64,000 bases of DNA, taken from Paraflavitalea sp. CAU 1676. Lineage in GTDB: Bacteria > Bacteroidota > Bacteroidia > Chitinophagales > Chitinophagaceae. Position numbers and translations under genes: made by a program. The DNA lies in the NCBI RefSeq assembly GCF_029223285.1, contig NZ_JARHUJ010000014.1, forward strand, positions 62,001-126,000, read 5' to 3'. Shown here piece by piece: positions 46,165-54,117 of this stretch (position 1 is its first letter; each line of letters opens with the position of its first letter). Under the pieces are notes generated by a model. That model did no database searches. It had not been told where the DNA came from and saw only the letters and a program-made list of their open reading frames with translations.

Positions 46165-49100
46165 ATGCTGAGAACTATAACCCGATATGTTGCTGCCTCT
46201 TTCATCATAGCGTATTGTCTGTTGCCACTTACCGGCTATACCCAGCTATGGGATTATGCTTCCATGAAGGAAAAAGTTTACCTGCACGCCAACCATGTGT
46301 ACTTCAAGCCCGGTGAAACTGTTTTTTTCAAATGTTATCTCGTGGATGCCAGGACGCAAAAGCCATCGTTCCTGAGTAAGACGATTTATGTGGAGGTCAT
46401 TAACCCCGCGGGCAGTATCGCCCAGAAGATGACACTGCCGGTAACCGATGGCTATGCCGAAGGAGCCTGGAATTTTGATTCCACGGCCAAGGGGGGTATC
46501 TATAAGTTGCGGGCGTATACTACCTGGATGCGTAATGAAGAAGAGCGAACAATATTTACGAAAGAGATCTACCTGCAGAAACTGATCGCGCCAAGGATTT
46601 TGATGAAGCTCGATTTTGCGGCCAAAGGTTATGGGGCGGGCGATGAAGCGGTTGCTGATTTTTCCATGCGAAATTTAAAAGACCAGCCGATAGGTGCACA
46701 CGATATTGCCTACACTGTAGCTATCGGAGGTCAGACGGTCAGCACGTCGCATTTGAAAACGGATGCTCAGGGCCAGGCAAAGATCAGGTTTAGGCTTCCG
46801 CAGGACCTGGCCGTTAACGATGGTTTGCTAAACGTAACTGTTCAATACAACGCTTACACCGAATCGGTATCCCGCAGTATCCCGATCGTGTTGAATAAGA
46901 TCGACCTGCAGTTTTTGCCCGAAAGCGGCAATATGGTGGTGGGACTGCCAGCCATTATTGCCTTTAAAGCAGTCGATGAATATGGAAAGGGCGCCGATGT
47001 GAAGGGAAACATCGTGGATCAATCGGGAAATATAGTTACGGCATTCGAAAGCTACCACAGGGGCATGGGCAAATGTTTCTTTATGCCACAGCCCGGCGCT
47101 TCTTATAGAGCCGTGATCACGACACCTGCAGGCATCAGGGAGTCATATACTTTACCGGAGGCATTACCATCAGGGCTGGTTATGAACATCCTGAAAACGA
47201 AGTATACGGTTCAGGTGAACCTTCAGTCGTCAAAAGTGCAAATGGTCTCTCTATCAGCGTATTCACGCGATAGTTTGTATTACTCACAGGATCTGTATGT
47301 AAAAGGCAGGTCGACGGTGGAGATCGATCAGGCTGTTTTTCCCGCTGGCATTACAAGGTTTGAGGTAAAAGACCGCCGGGATCAATCTTTGCAGGAAAGG
47401 CTCGTGTTCATGCATGAGAACAAGGGTCTGCAGATTTCTCTGCATCCCAACAAGCAACTGTATGGACCACGCGAGAAGGTGCTATTGAAGATAAAAACAA
47501 CTGATGTCAACGATCGGCCCATTGCTTCCAATATATCGCTGGCTGTTGTTGATGACAAGTTGTGGACGCTGGCCAACGACAAGCAGCACAATATCCTTTC
47601 CTGGTTGCTCATGAGCTCCGAGCTTGCGGGCACCATTGAGGAGCCCTTGTTTTATTTCGACATCAACGAACCCAAAGCAAGCATGGCGCTCGACCTGGTA
47701 ATGATGACCCACGGTTACCGGTATTTCGACTATGTTAAGGAAGTGCAGGAAACCAAGAAAGTGAAATACCTGTTCGACCAGGGGCACGTGATCAGTGGCG
47801 TGGTGCTCGATAAGGGAGGCAAGCCATTACAAACGGCCGTCTATCTTGTGCGGCAAGGAGGACCACAGGAACTGATCCAATCATCTACCCGCCCCGACGG
47901 TTCGTTCCAGTTTACCAACCTGCTGCCCCGCACCGAATACAGCCTGTTGGCAAAGCCGGTGGAGAAGATGGGTAAACCGTTTATAATCGTGCATCGAAAC
48001 GGGATCGGACATACTCCGATACAGCAGCAAAATACTTTTCTTCGGCGCGAAGACAGGAACCTGCTGCCTGGCGCTGCGGTAACCGATGAACCGCTTGTCG
48101 GGGAAGTGAAACAATTATTATCCGCGACGGAAAACGTTCAGGTAATGGAGCTGGACCAAAAGCTGATGACCTCTTCCAACCTCAACGATGTAGTGGTCGT
48201 GGGATATGGGGCTATATCACAACGCATGCTTTCGACTTCCCTGCTGCGGATAAACAGCATGGAACTCTATGGCCCCATCTACAACGCATTGCAGGGCAGG
48301 GTGCCTGGCCTGATCGTTACGCCGCAATTCAATGAGGCGGATAAGTTGCGGATTTCCGTCCGTGGCATGGGATCGCTTACAGGTAGCCAGCCCCCCCTGA
48401 TGATCATGGATGGTGTGCCGGTGGAAGACTTCAGGTTGCAATCGATCAATCCCTCCGAAATATCTTCAGTAACTGTATTCAAAGACGCAGCTGCGATCGC
48501 TCTTTACGGAGCGCAGGGGGCCAATGGGGTTATAGTCATCGAAACCCGTAAATCGGGCATTGAATCGATCGTTGTCGATGTCACCAACTGGTACGCTTTT
48601 GGTATGGTCAGTATTAAACCACTCGAAGCAACGAGACCGGTTGTTCGGAAATTCTATGCACCTCAATATGTCACCACGCATACCGATGTTCGCGATGATT
48701 TCCGGGAAACCATTTACTGGAATGGTGTTGTTCAGACAAATGGGAAAGGAGAGGCTGAAGTGACTTTCTATAATTCCGATGCAACTACTACGTTCCGGAC
48801 TATTGCTGAAGGTATTGGATACAATGGATTGGCAGGTAGAAAAGAACATACCTATGCAGTGAGCGAGCCGCTGAGTGTGGACATTAAAATACCTCCGTAT
48901 TTCACCGTGGGTGATAAAGCGTTACTACCACTTGTCATCACCAATAACAGTGGAGCGGATATGCAGGTAACCATCGATCTCGGGATGCCTAAGGGCTTGC
49001 TGTTGCAGCCATTCGACTGTATTGCCAGCATAGGTAAGGATAGTGCCCGGCAGATCCTGGTGCCCGTAATCGCCAGCGACAAGGCGCAGGGATTGATCAG

Positions 49101-50703
49101 GGTGGTAGTAGAAGGCAATGGCCATAAACAGATCCTGTCCTGGCCGGTGCAGGTGAATCCGCAGGGCTTTCCTGTATCATTGGTTTTCTCGGGCGATAAA
49201 ACAACAGAGCATACTTTTCCCATAGCTTCTCCGGTACCATTTAGCTATCGAACAAACCTGAAACTGTTCAGAGAGATCGATGAGCAATTGATGGATGGTA
49301 TTGAGTCGATGATCAGGGAACCGTATGGTTGTTTTGAACAAACGTCTTCTACAGTATATCCTAATATGCTGGTAATAAAATACCTGCGGAGTAAAGGAAT
49401 GGCATCTGCCGAATTGGAAGCGCGGGCTATGAAATACCTGAGATCAGGATACAAACGACTGCTTTCATTTGAGACGCCGAAGGGTGGCTTTGAGTGGTTT
49501 GGTCACGCACCCGGGCACCTCGGGTTAACGGCTTATGGATTGCTGGAGTTTACCGATATGAAAGCATTTATCGAAGTAGATGAAAAGATGCTGGAGCGCA
49601 CCAAAGTATTTTTGCTGCAACACCGCGATACGCTGGCTGGGTTCAAACATTCCAGTCAAGGCTATGACAGCTTTGCGGGAATGTATAAAGATGTCGGTAA
49701 TTGTTATGTCGTATATGCCATGGCGAAGGCTGGTTATGGCCAGGAGGTCTTTCCCCAATATCAGGCAGCGGTACAGCGTGCATTAACCCTAAGGGACGGG
49801 TACATGGTAGCCATGATGGCGAATGCGGCGATCGCGATGAAACAACAACATGATTATCGCCAGTTGATATCGCTGGCCAACAAGCTTTACGAGGAAAACA
49901 GGTTGAAGGCAAATACCAGCATGGTTGGCTCCTACGGCGAATCGCTGAAGGTGGAAACTTATTCATTGTACGCATTGGCGCTGATGCACGATAAATTCAG
50001 TGAATTGCCAACCTTGTATGGCGTGCTGTCGGAAATACTAAAAAGAAAAAGTTACTATGGATTTGGCTCCACCCAGGGCACCGTGTTGGCCCTGCAGGCC
50101 CTGGTGAGCTACCATGAATTCAGAAAAAGGGCTGACAACGAAACGAAAGTACATATTACGCTTAATAAGCAAACCGTTGTGCCGGGTACCATGTCGCCGC
50201 TGTTGCTTCGTGCGGGTAAGAATGAGTTCTCTGTAAAGTATAGCGACGACAGCAGTTATATTCCTTACCAGTTTGAAGTGAATTACCATACACATATTCC
50301 TCCATCCAATGAAAAGACAGCCGTGAAGCTCTCTACTCAACTGGCAGATACTATTGTGCGCGTAGGCCAAACAGTACGCATGGAGATCGCCGTGACGAAT
50401 AAAGAGCAGTACGCTTTGCCCATGACGATCGCCAAGATCGGCATACCGGCTGGCCTCACCGTACAGCCCTGGCAATTGAAAGAGATCCTGGAAAAGAACC
50501 AGGTAGCCTATTACGAGTTGTTCGACAACTGGCTGGTGTTTTACTGGACATCTTTCGACGGGAACGAAACCAAAACGATCAACCTGGATCTTAAAGCAGA
50601 AATAGGTGGTAGCTATAAAGCGAAGGCCAGCAATGCTTATCAGTATTATACACCCGAGGAGAAGCATTGGGTGGAAGGATCGGCGGTTACGGTAGAGCCA
50701 TGA
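46165..50703 (+). CDS. Alpha-2-macroglobulin-like protein with an embedded TonB-plug module
   Basis: The 1512-residue protein has a signal peptide (ending near LTGYTQ) without a lipobox. An MG2-type domain comes first (about 35-130, VYLHANHVYFKPGETVFFKCY), then further macroglobulin domains. A carboxypeptidase-regulatory domain follows (about 541-600, ISGVVLDKGGKPLQTAVYLV), then a SusC-type plug (about 673-800: LNDVVVVGYG, ALQGRVPGLIV, MIMDGVPVED, YGAQGANGVIVIETRKSG). The A2M domain begins near 843. The thioester motif GCFEQ has Cys1056 and Gln1059, and alpha-helical thioester-domain repeats and a receptor-binding-like domain end the protein. It starts four bases after the plugless barrel gene. 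The two are probably one operon and may form one complex. Confidence 0.93.
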   Translation: MLRTITRYVAASFIIAYCLLPLTGYTQLWDYASMKEKVYLHANHVYFKPGETVFFKCYLVDARTQKPSFLSKTIYVEVINPAGSIAQKMTLPVTDGYAEGAWNFDSTAKGGIYKLRAYTTWMRNEEERTIFTKEIYLQKLIAPRILMKLDFAAKGYGAGDEAVADFSMRNLKDQPIGAHDIAYTVAIGGQTVSTSHLKTDAQGQAKIRFRLPQDLAVNDGLLNVTVQYNAYTESVSRSIPIVLNKIDLQFLPESGNMVVGLPAIIAFKAVDEYGKGADVKGNIVDQSGNIVTAFESYHRGMGKCFFMPQPGASYRAVITTPAGIRESYTLPEALPSGLVMNILKTKYTVQVNLQSSKVQMVSLSAYSRDSLYYSQDLYVKGRSTVEIDQAVFPAGITRFEVKDRRDQSLQERLVFMHENKGLQISLHPNKQLYGPREKVLLKIKTTDVNDRPIASNISLAVVDDKLWTLANDKQHNILSWLLMSSELAGTIEEPLFYFDINEPKASMALDLVMMTHGYRYFDYVKEVQETKKVKYLFDQGHVISGVVLDKGGKPLQTAVYLVRQGGPQELIQSSTRPDGSFQFTNLLPRTEYSLLAKPVEKMGKPFIIVHRNGIGHTPIQQQNTFLRREDRNLLPGAAVTDEPLVGEVKQLLSATENVQVMELDQKLMTSSNLNDVVVVGYGAISQRMLSTSLLRINSMELYGPIYNALQGRVPGLIVTPQFNEADKLRISVRGMGSLTGSQPPLMIMDGVPVEDFRLQSINPSEISSVTVFKDAAAIALYGAQGANGVIVIETRKSGIESIVVDVTNWYAFGMVSIKPLEATRPVVRKFYAPQYVTTHTDVRDDFRETIYWNGVVQTNGKGEAEVTFYNSDATTTFRTIAEGIGYNGLAGRKEHTYAVSEPLSVDIKIPPYFTVGDKALLPLVITNNSGADMQVTIDLGMPKGLLLQPFDCIASIGKDSARQILVPVIASDKAQGLIRVVVEGNGHKQILSWPVQVNPQGFPVSLVFSGDKTTEHTFPIASPVPFSYRTNLKLFREIDEQLMDGIESMIREPYGCFEQTSSTVYPNMLVIKYLRSKGMASAELEARAMKYLRSGYKRLLSFETPKGGFEWFGHAPGHLGLTAYGLLEFTDMKAFIEVDEKMLERTKVFLLQHRDTLAGFKHSSQGYDSFAGMYKDVGNCYVVYAMAKAGYGQEVFPQYQAAVQRALTLRDGYMVAMMANAAIAMKQQHDYRQLISLANKLYEENRLKANTSMVGSYGESLKVETYSLYALALMHDKFSELPTLYGVLSEILKRKSYYGFGSTQGTVLALQALVSYHEFRKRADNETKVHITLNKQTVVPGTMSPLLLRAGKNEFSVKYSDDSSYIPYQFEVNYHTHIPPSNEKTAVKLSTQLADTIVRVGQTVRMEIAVTNKEQYALPMTIAKIGIPAGLTVQPWQLKEILEKNQVAYYELFDNWLVFYWTSFDGNETKTINLDLKAEIGGSYKAKASNAYQYYTPEEKHWVEGSAVTVEP

Positions 50704-50785
50704 TGGTCATGTGACGAAGTCACAAGTACCGTGGTGTAGAGTGGAGAGGAGCGAGTGGTTTGTCAAATAGGTTTTCCCGTAAATG

Positions 50786-50828
50786 AAAATGCACCGGTTC
50801 GTTCGTAAGAACGGGCCGGTGCATTTTT
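50786..50828. terminator. Very strong terminator after the macroglobulin gene
   Basis: A 12-bp perfect stem (AAAATGCACCGG / CCGGTGCATTTT) continues through two T-G pairs into a 5-bp stem CGTTC / GAACG with a GTAA loop. T runs follow in the plus direction, and A/T symmetry would also allow it to stop minus-strand transcription from araC. Confidence 0.85.
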
Positions 50829-50894
50829 GTTGTGTGCCGGTGCAGGTACTCGCTGGCATCGCATTTATGTTGTCCGCCACTGAGTGCCGGTGCA
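50815..50894 (+). repeat. Three copies of GCCGGTGCA
   Basis: GCCGGTGCA occurs at 50815-50823 (3' arm of the terminator), 50836-50844 and 50886-50894. The last two are preceded by T, giving TGCCGGTGCA. They may be partial duplications of the terminator arm. Confidence 0.6.
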
Positions 50895-50981
50895 TTTGCT
50901 ATCTGCCGCTGCCATCTGATGCCCGCCATCAACTTCTGCTATCCGTCACCCGAAAGAGCAGGAAGCGCTGTTCAAAGCATC

Positions 50982-51890
50982 TCAGGCATTGCGGTAAGCG
51001 GTGGGTGTTATGGCTACCTGCTTCTTAAAAAAGTTATTGAAATGCGCCGGCTCTTCAAAGCCGAGGCTATAACTGATCTCCGATACGTTCCAGTTGGTAT
51101 GCTTGAGCAACGCCTTGGCTTCGGCGATCACGCGATCGAATATATGTTCGGAAGTTGTTTTGCCGGTTGTTTCCTTGATTGCCCTGTTAAGATGGTTCAC
51201 ATGCACCGCCAGCTGCTGGGCAAAATCATTGGCCGAGCGCAGGGTAAACCGTTGCGAAGGCGATTCGATGGGAAACTGCCTTTCGAGCAATTCCGTAAAT
51301 ACAGCCGTGATCCTTGCTTTGGCATTGGGATGCTGGTACAGGGCTTCGGCGGGCTGAATCTTCAGTGCAAAATGGATCAGCTCGGTGACATAGTTACGTA
51401 GCAGATCGTATTTGTATACATAATCTGAATTGATCTCTTCCTGCATCTTCTGGTAAATGGCGGACACCTGTTTGTCCTGCTCGGGGGTTAATGGGTAGGC
51501 GGGTTTACCACCGGGCGCAAACATGGGAAAGTCCTGTATGCTGCCACGCATCTTACCATTAAAGAAACCGTCGGTAAATATGCTGAAGTAGCCAGTTACG
51601 CCATCCACGCCGCAATCCCAGGCATAGGGTACATTGGGATTGAAGAACATGAGGGTAGTGCCCGACACTTCGATACTTTTATCGGCATAGTGGCAGATAT
51701 TGTTGCCGCGCATCATGGTTATCTTGTAAAATTCACGGCGGCTGTATTTAGCGGGTGTTCCATGGGGGCCGGTAGTGTCTTCAATCTTGAAAACATTGAA
51801 GTGTCCGATATCCTGCTTGAGGTTCTGCGGCAGGTAGTTGAATTTCTTTTTGTAAAACTCCTCTAGTGTTTCTGATTTCTCCAAAGTCAT
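50982..51890 (-). CDS. AraC-family transcriptional regulator
   Basis: The 302-residue protein has an N-terminal cupin-like ligand-binding half, a helical linker (YQKMQEEINSDYVYKYDLLRNYVTELI), and a C-terminal double helix-turn-helix (about 200-300). The latter contains FAQQLAVHVNHLNRAIKETTGKT, followed by IAEAKALLKHTNWNVSEISYSLGFEEPAHFNNFFKKQ. Its promoter region shares an operator-like 18-mer with the SDR gene 7 kb away, suggesting autoregulation and SDR control. The barrel/macroglobulin operon lies between. Confidence 0.95.
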   Translation of the reverse strand: MTLEKSETLEEFYKKKFNYLPQNLKQDIGHFNVFKIEDTTGPHGTPAKYSRREFYKITMMRGNNICHYADKSIEVSGTTLMFFNPNVPYAWDCGVDGVTGYFSIFTDGFFNGKMRGSIQDFPMFAPGGKPAYPLTPEQDKQVSAIYQKMQEEINSDYVYKYDLLRNYVTELIHFALKIQPAEALYQHPNAKARITAVFTELLERQFPIESPSQRFTLRSANDFAQQLAVHVNHLNRAIKETTGKTTSEHIFDRVIAEAKALLKHTNWNVSEISYSLGFEEPAHFNNFFKKQVAITPTAYRNA

Positions 51891-51940
51891 AAGGCTATAA
51901 TTATGCGGGTGAAGAATATGGAGCGGTGCTGATGTCTATA

Positions 51941-51970
51941 CAAAGCTACACTCCCCGGCAACCCAACAAA
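51941..51970 (-). promoter_or_regulatory. Promoter of the araC-type gene (TTTG-N18-TAGCTTTG)
   Basis: On the minus strand TTTG (51967-51970) and TAGCTTTG (51941-51948) are 18 bases apart. The -7 element and flanks are identical over 13 bp to the SDR promoter. The leader would be about 45 bases. Confidence 0.7.
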
Positions 51971-51987
51971 TTACGGTTTTCAAACCG
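51970..51987 (-). promoter_or_regulatory. Candidate AraC operator, 21 bp upstream of the araC -7 element
   Basis: The site overlaps a near-perfect palindrome, ACGGTTT-TC-AAACCGT (51973-51988), directly upstream of the -33 element. It matches the site at 43508-43525 in the two blocks ATTACG and TCAAACCG. Confidence 0.55.
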
Positions 51988-52049
51988 TTGATTGCAAAAT
52001 TCAAACAACTGGGAAAGGGGATTGGTTGAGCAGGGTGGGGGTACGGGGC

Positions 52050-52222
52050 AGATGCGACTTGTGGGGCAGGGGCACAGGAGATAGGTGCGATCGGCGGGTT
52101 TGAATTGAGGGGAAGATGCGACTTACCGGGGCCGGGGCAGAATTGAGAGGCAGATGCGACAGGGTGGTTGGAGCCTGGGGTAGGTGAATTCGGAGCTGGG
52201 AGGCTTAAGGTGGCAGATGCGA
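52050..52222. repeat. Four dispersed copies of AGATGCGA in G-rich DNA
   Basis: AGATGCGACTT occurs at 52050 and 52114, AGATGCGAC at 52152, and AGATGCGA at 52215. Copies 2 and 3 sit in a longer imperfect unit that begins GAATTGAGNGG (near 52102 and 52141) and is about 38 bp long. Confidence 0.75.
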
Positions 52223-52256
52223 ATTACCCGGGGACCGGGGCCGGAACTTCGGGCAC

Positions 52257-52511
52257 CCCAGTCAGGAGGTCAAGGGACCAAAGGGGCTGGGTACCGCGTA
52301 GGCCGGGTTCGCACTTAACACGCGTGCACCCGCCTGAATAACCGGTTCGATAGGCACTGTACTTCACTGCAAACCGCACTGGCCCTCTATGAAAACTGCC
52401 TGTTTTAGTGCACTCCAGTGCCATTCGGGCTAAGTATTCAGGCAATAAGAGTAGACCTATGCGCCTGTTAGTCAGGGCATTAGCGTAGCTGTCGAGTGCT
52501 TGCGACTAGCT
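52257..52511. ncRNA. Candidate structured non-coding RNA (nested stems)
   Basis: The outer stem GCCTGAATA (52332-52340) / TATTCAGGC (52435-52443) encloses GGCACTG (52353-52359) / CAGTGCC (52416-52422), with a smaller AAAAC / GTTTT hairpin inside (52392-52406). To the left, CCCAG / CTGGG (52257-52261 / 52287-52291) encloses GGTC / GACC. To the right, AGCTGTCG / CGAC-T-AGCT (52487-52511) forms an 8-bp stem with one bulge. The strand is not determined, and I do not recognise a known RNA family. Confidence 0.35.
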
Positions 52512-52532
52512 TAAAATGCAATAAAGGATTAA

Positions 52533-53291
52533 TTATGAGGTCTTTACGGGCACCGAATGGATGGCGGCGCTCATTTCCCGGATAAGGGAGGCGTCCTTTT
52601 CAATGGCGTTGCCGATCACGATCACGTCGGCGCCGGCCTTGCAATTGAGGTAAGCCTTCTCGGGATTGGTGATGCCGCCGCCAATAACGAGGGGGGCTTC
52701 GATAACCTGCGATACCTTCTCGATCATACTTTCGGTGATCGGGCGGCGGGCGCCGCTGCCGGCATCCATATAGATCAGCTTCATGCCCAGCATTTCGCCG
52801 GCCATGGCGGTACACATCGCTATTTCGTTCTTATCGGCCGGAATGGGGGCCGTATTGCTGATATAAGAAACTGTTGTGGGCGCCCCGCCATCGATGACCA
52901 TATAACCCGTAGAGATGATCTCCAGGCCACTTTGCTTTACGAAGGGGGCTGATATAACGTGCTGGCCAATGAGCAACTCTGGGTTGCGGCCCGAAATGAC
53001 AGAGAGATATAATAAGGCATCGGCGTACCGGGTAACCTGAGAGGGGCTACCGGGAAACAGGATCACCGGGATGTCACAATTCCGCTTTATTTGCTGTACA
53101 ACCTCATCCAGCTGGTTCGATATAACCAGGCTTCCACCTACAAAGAGATAATCTACTCCCGCTTCCACCGCCAAGGTGGTAAGCTCGTCAATCTTCGCTG
53201 CGTTTACCTTATCTGGATCAATGAGTACGGCAAACGACTTATGTCCTTTCGCTTTCTGTTGTAGTAGAGATTGATAGATACGATTCGTCAT
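52533..53291 (-). CDS. Geranylgeranylglyceryl phosphate synthase-like (PcrB/GGGPS) prenyltransferase
   Basis: The 252-residue TIM-barrel protein fits the GGGPS family: FAVLIDPDK near residue 20, DYLFVGGSLV, ILFPGSPSQVT, YMDAGSGARRPI and the phosphate-binding PLVIGGGITNPEKA. GGGPS joins glycerol-1-phosphate to a polyprenyl diphosphate, the first step of archaeal-type ether lipids. Bacteroidota carry group II members, some with demonstrated activity in vitro. The physiological product in this organism is unknown, and no glycerol-1-phosphate dehydrogenase gene is visible nearby. Confidence 0.92.
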   Translation of the reverse strand: MTNRIYQSLLQQKAKGHKSFAVLIDPDKVNAAKIDELTTLAVEAGVDYLFVGGSLVISNQLDEVVQQIKRNCDIPVILFPGSPSQVTRYADALLYLSVISGRNPELLIGQHVISAPFVKQSGLEIISTGYMVIDGGAPTTVSYISNTAPIPADKNEIAMCTAMAGEMLGMKLIYMDAGSGARRPITESMIEKVSQVIEAPLVIGGGITNPEKAYLNCKAGADVIVIGNAIEKDASLIREMSAAIHSVPVKTS

Positions 53292-53370
53292 GCCTTAGCT
53301 ATTGGATCTATTACAAAAATGCGAAAAGTTTTTGGCTTTCACGCAGTTAATTAAGTATGTGGATAATCAC

Positions 53371-54117
53371 TTATAAACGTACGTAAGTGGCTAGTTGTAC
53401 GATGTGATTGTTCACAAACGCATTTCCACGGCCATTTACATACTGATTCATGTATCCCATTTCTGCATCAAAACTCTTATGAAAACGATATCCGAGAGCA
53501 ATATAAGCCCGGTTTTGATCGAAAAATTCCCCGTTGACCCCCGATTTGTCGCCAAAATTTACAAATACCTCATTTTGCAATGCGAGGAATGGGGCTTTAC
53601 CGGCAGTCGACCAGGGAACCAGCGGCGTTACATTACGGATGAAATAGCGAAGCCGGTTGGCGAATACATTGCCATAGTTGTCAAATTCGTTGTTCAACAC
53701 ACGCGATTTGGCAATGAACCGCTGCTCCACCCTAAAACGATGTGCCAGGGTTCCCTTCCGTGCATGGAGCCCCTTGCCGATCGTCAGCGGATGGGTGAGC
53801 AAGAATTGTTCCCAAATACGGTGCTCGGGCGTATAACCGCTTATCCCGTCAATAACCCGGCGATTTTGAACATAAGCATAGCCACCGGTCAGCACGATCT
53901 TTTTGCTGGCGTGGTAATTCAGGCCGGCCCGCAGCAACAAAGTTTGTACATGTTCAATTTGATCCGTGCTTCTTAATTGAAAGTCAGAGTGAAGACTAAG
54001 TTTGGTACTGATTTTGACAGTATTGAAATCGGCCAGCCAGCCGGTGAGTTGGGTTTGTGCAGTGAGGCGATTGGCGGCAAGCAATAACAGGACGACTAAT
54101 AATCTCTGATAGTTCAT
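53371..54117 (-). CDS. DUF2490-like outer-membrane protein
   Basis: The 248-residue protein has a signal peptide (ending near NRLTAQ) and a porin-like series of strands: TQLTGWLADFNTVKISTKL, LLLRAGLNYHASKKIVLTGG, HRFRVEQRFIAK, RLRYFIRN and QNRAYIALGYRFHKSFDAE. The pattern fits DUF2490, whose members are assumed to be small outer-membrane barrels. It is separated by 79 bases from the GGGPS-like gene. Confidence 0.88.
   Translation of the reverse strand: MNYQRLLVVLLLLAANRLTAQTQLTGWLADFNTVKISTKLSLHSDFQLRSTDQIEHVQTLLLRAGLNYHASKKIVLTGGYAYVQNRRVIDGISGYTPEHRIWEQFLLTHPLTIGKGLHARKGTLAHRFRVEQRFIAKSRVLNNEFDNYGNVFANRLRYFIRNVTPLVPWSTAGKAPFLALQNEVFVNFGDKSGVNGEFFDQNRAYIALGYRFHKSFDAEMGYMNQYVNGRGNAFVNNHIVQLATYVRL

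Larger units (their letters stand above)
51891..52532. other. Non-coding region with dispersed repeats and a possible structured RNA
   Basis: The left part holds the araC promoter and operator. From about 52010 to 52250 the plus strand is very G-rich and carries four AGATGCGA words. From 52257 to 52511 several nested inverted repeats occur. No convincing protein-coding frame is present. Confidence 0.55.

Noticed and set aside
52224-52445. 73-codon minus-strand ORF in the structured region
   Set aside because: The frame follows the nested stems, and its translation looks like a by-product of a conserved nucleotide element rather than a protein. It is treated as part of the RNA candidate.
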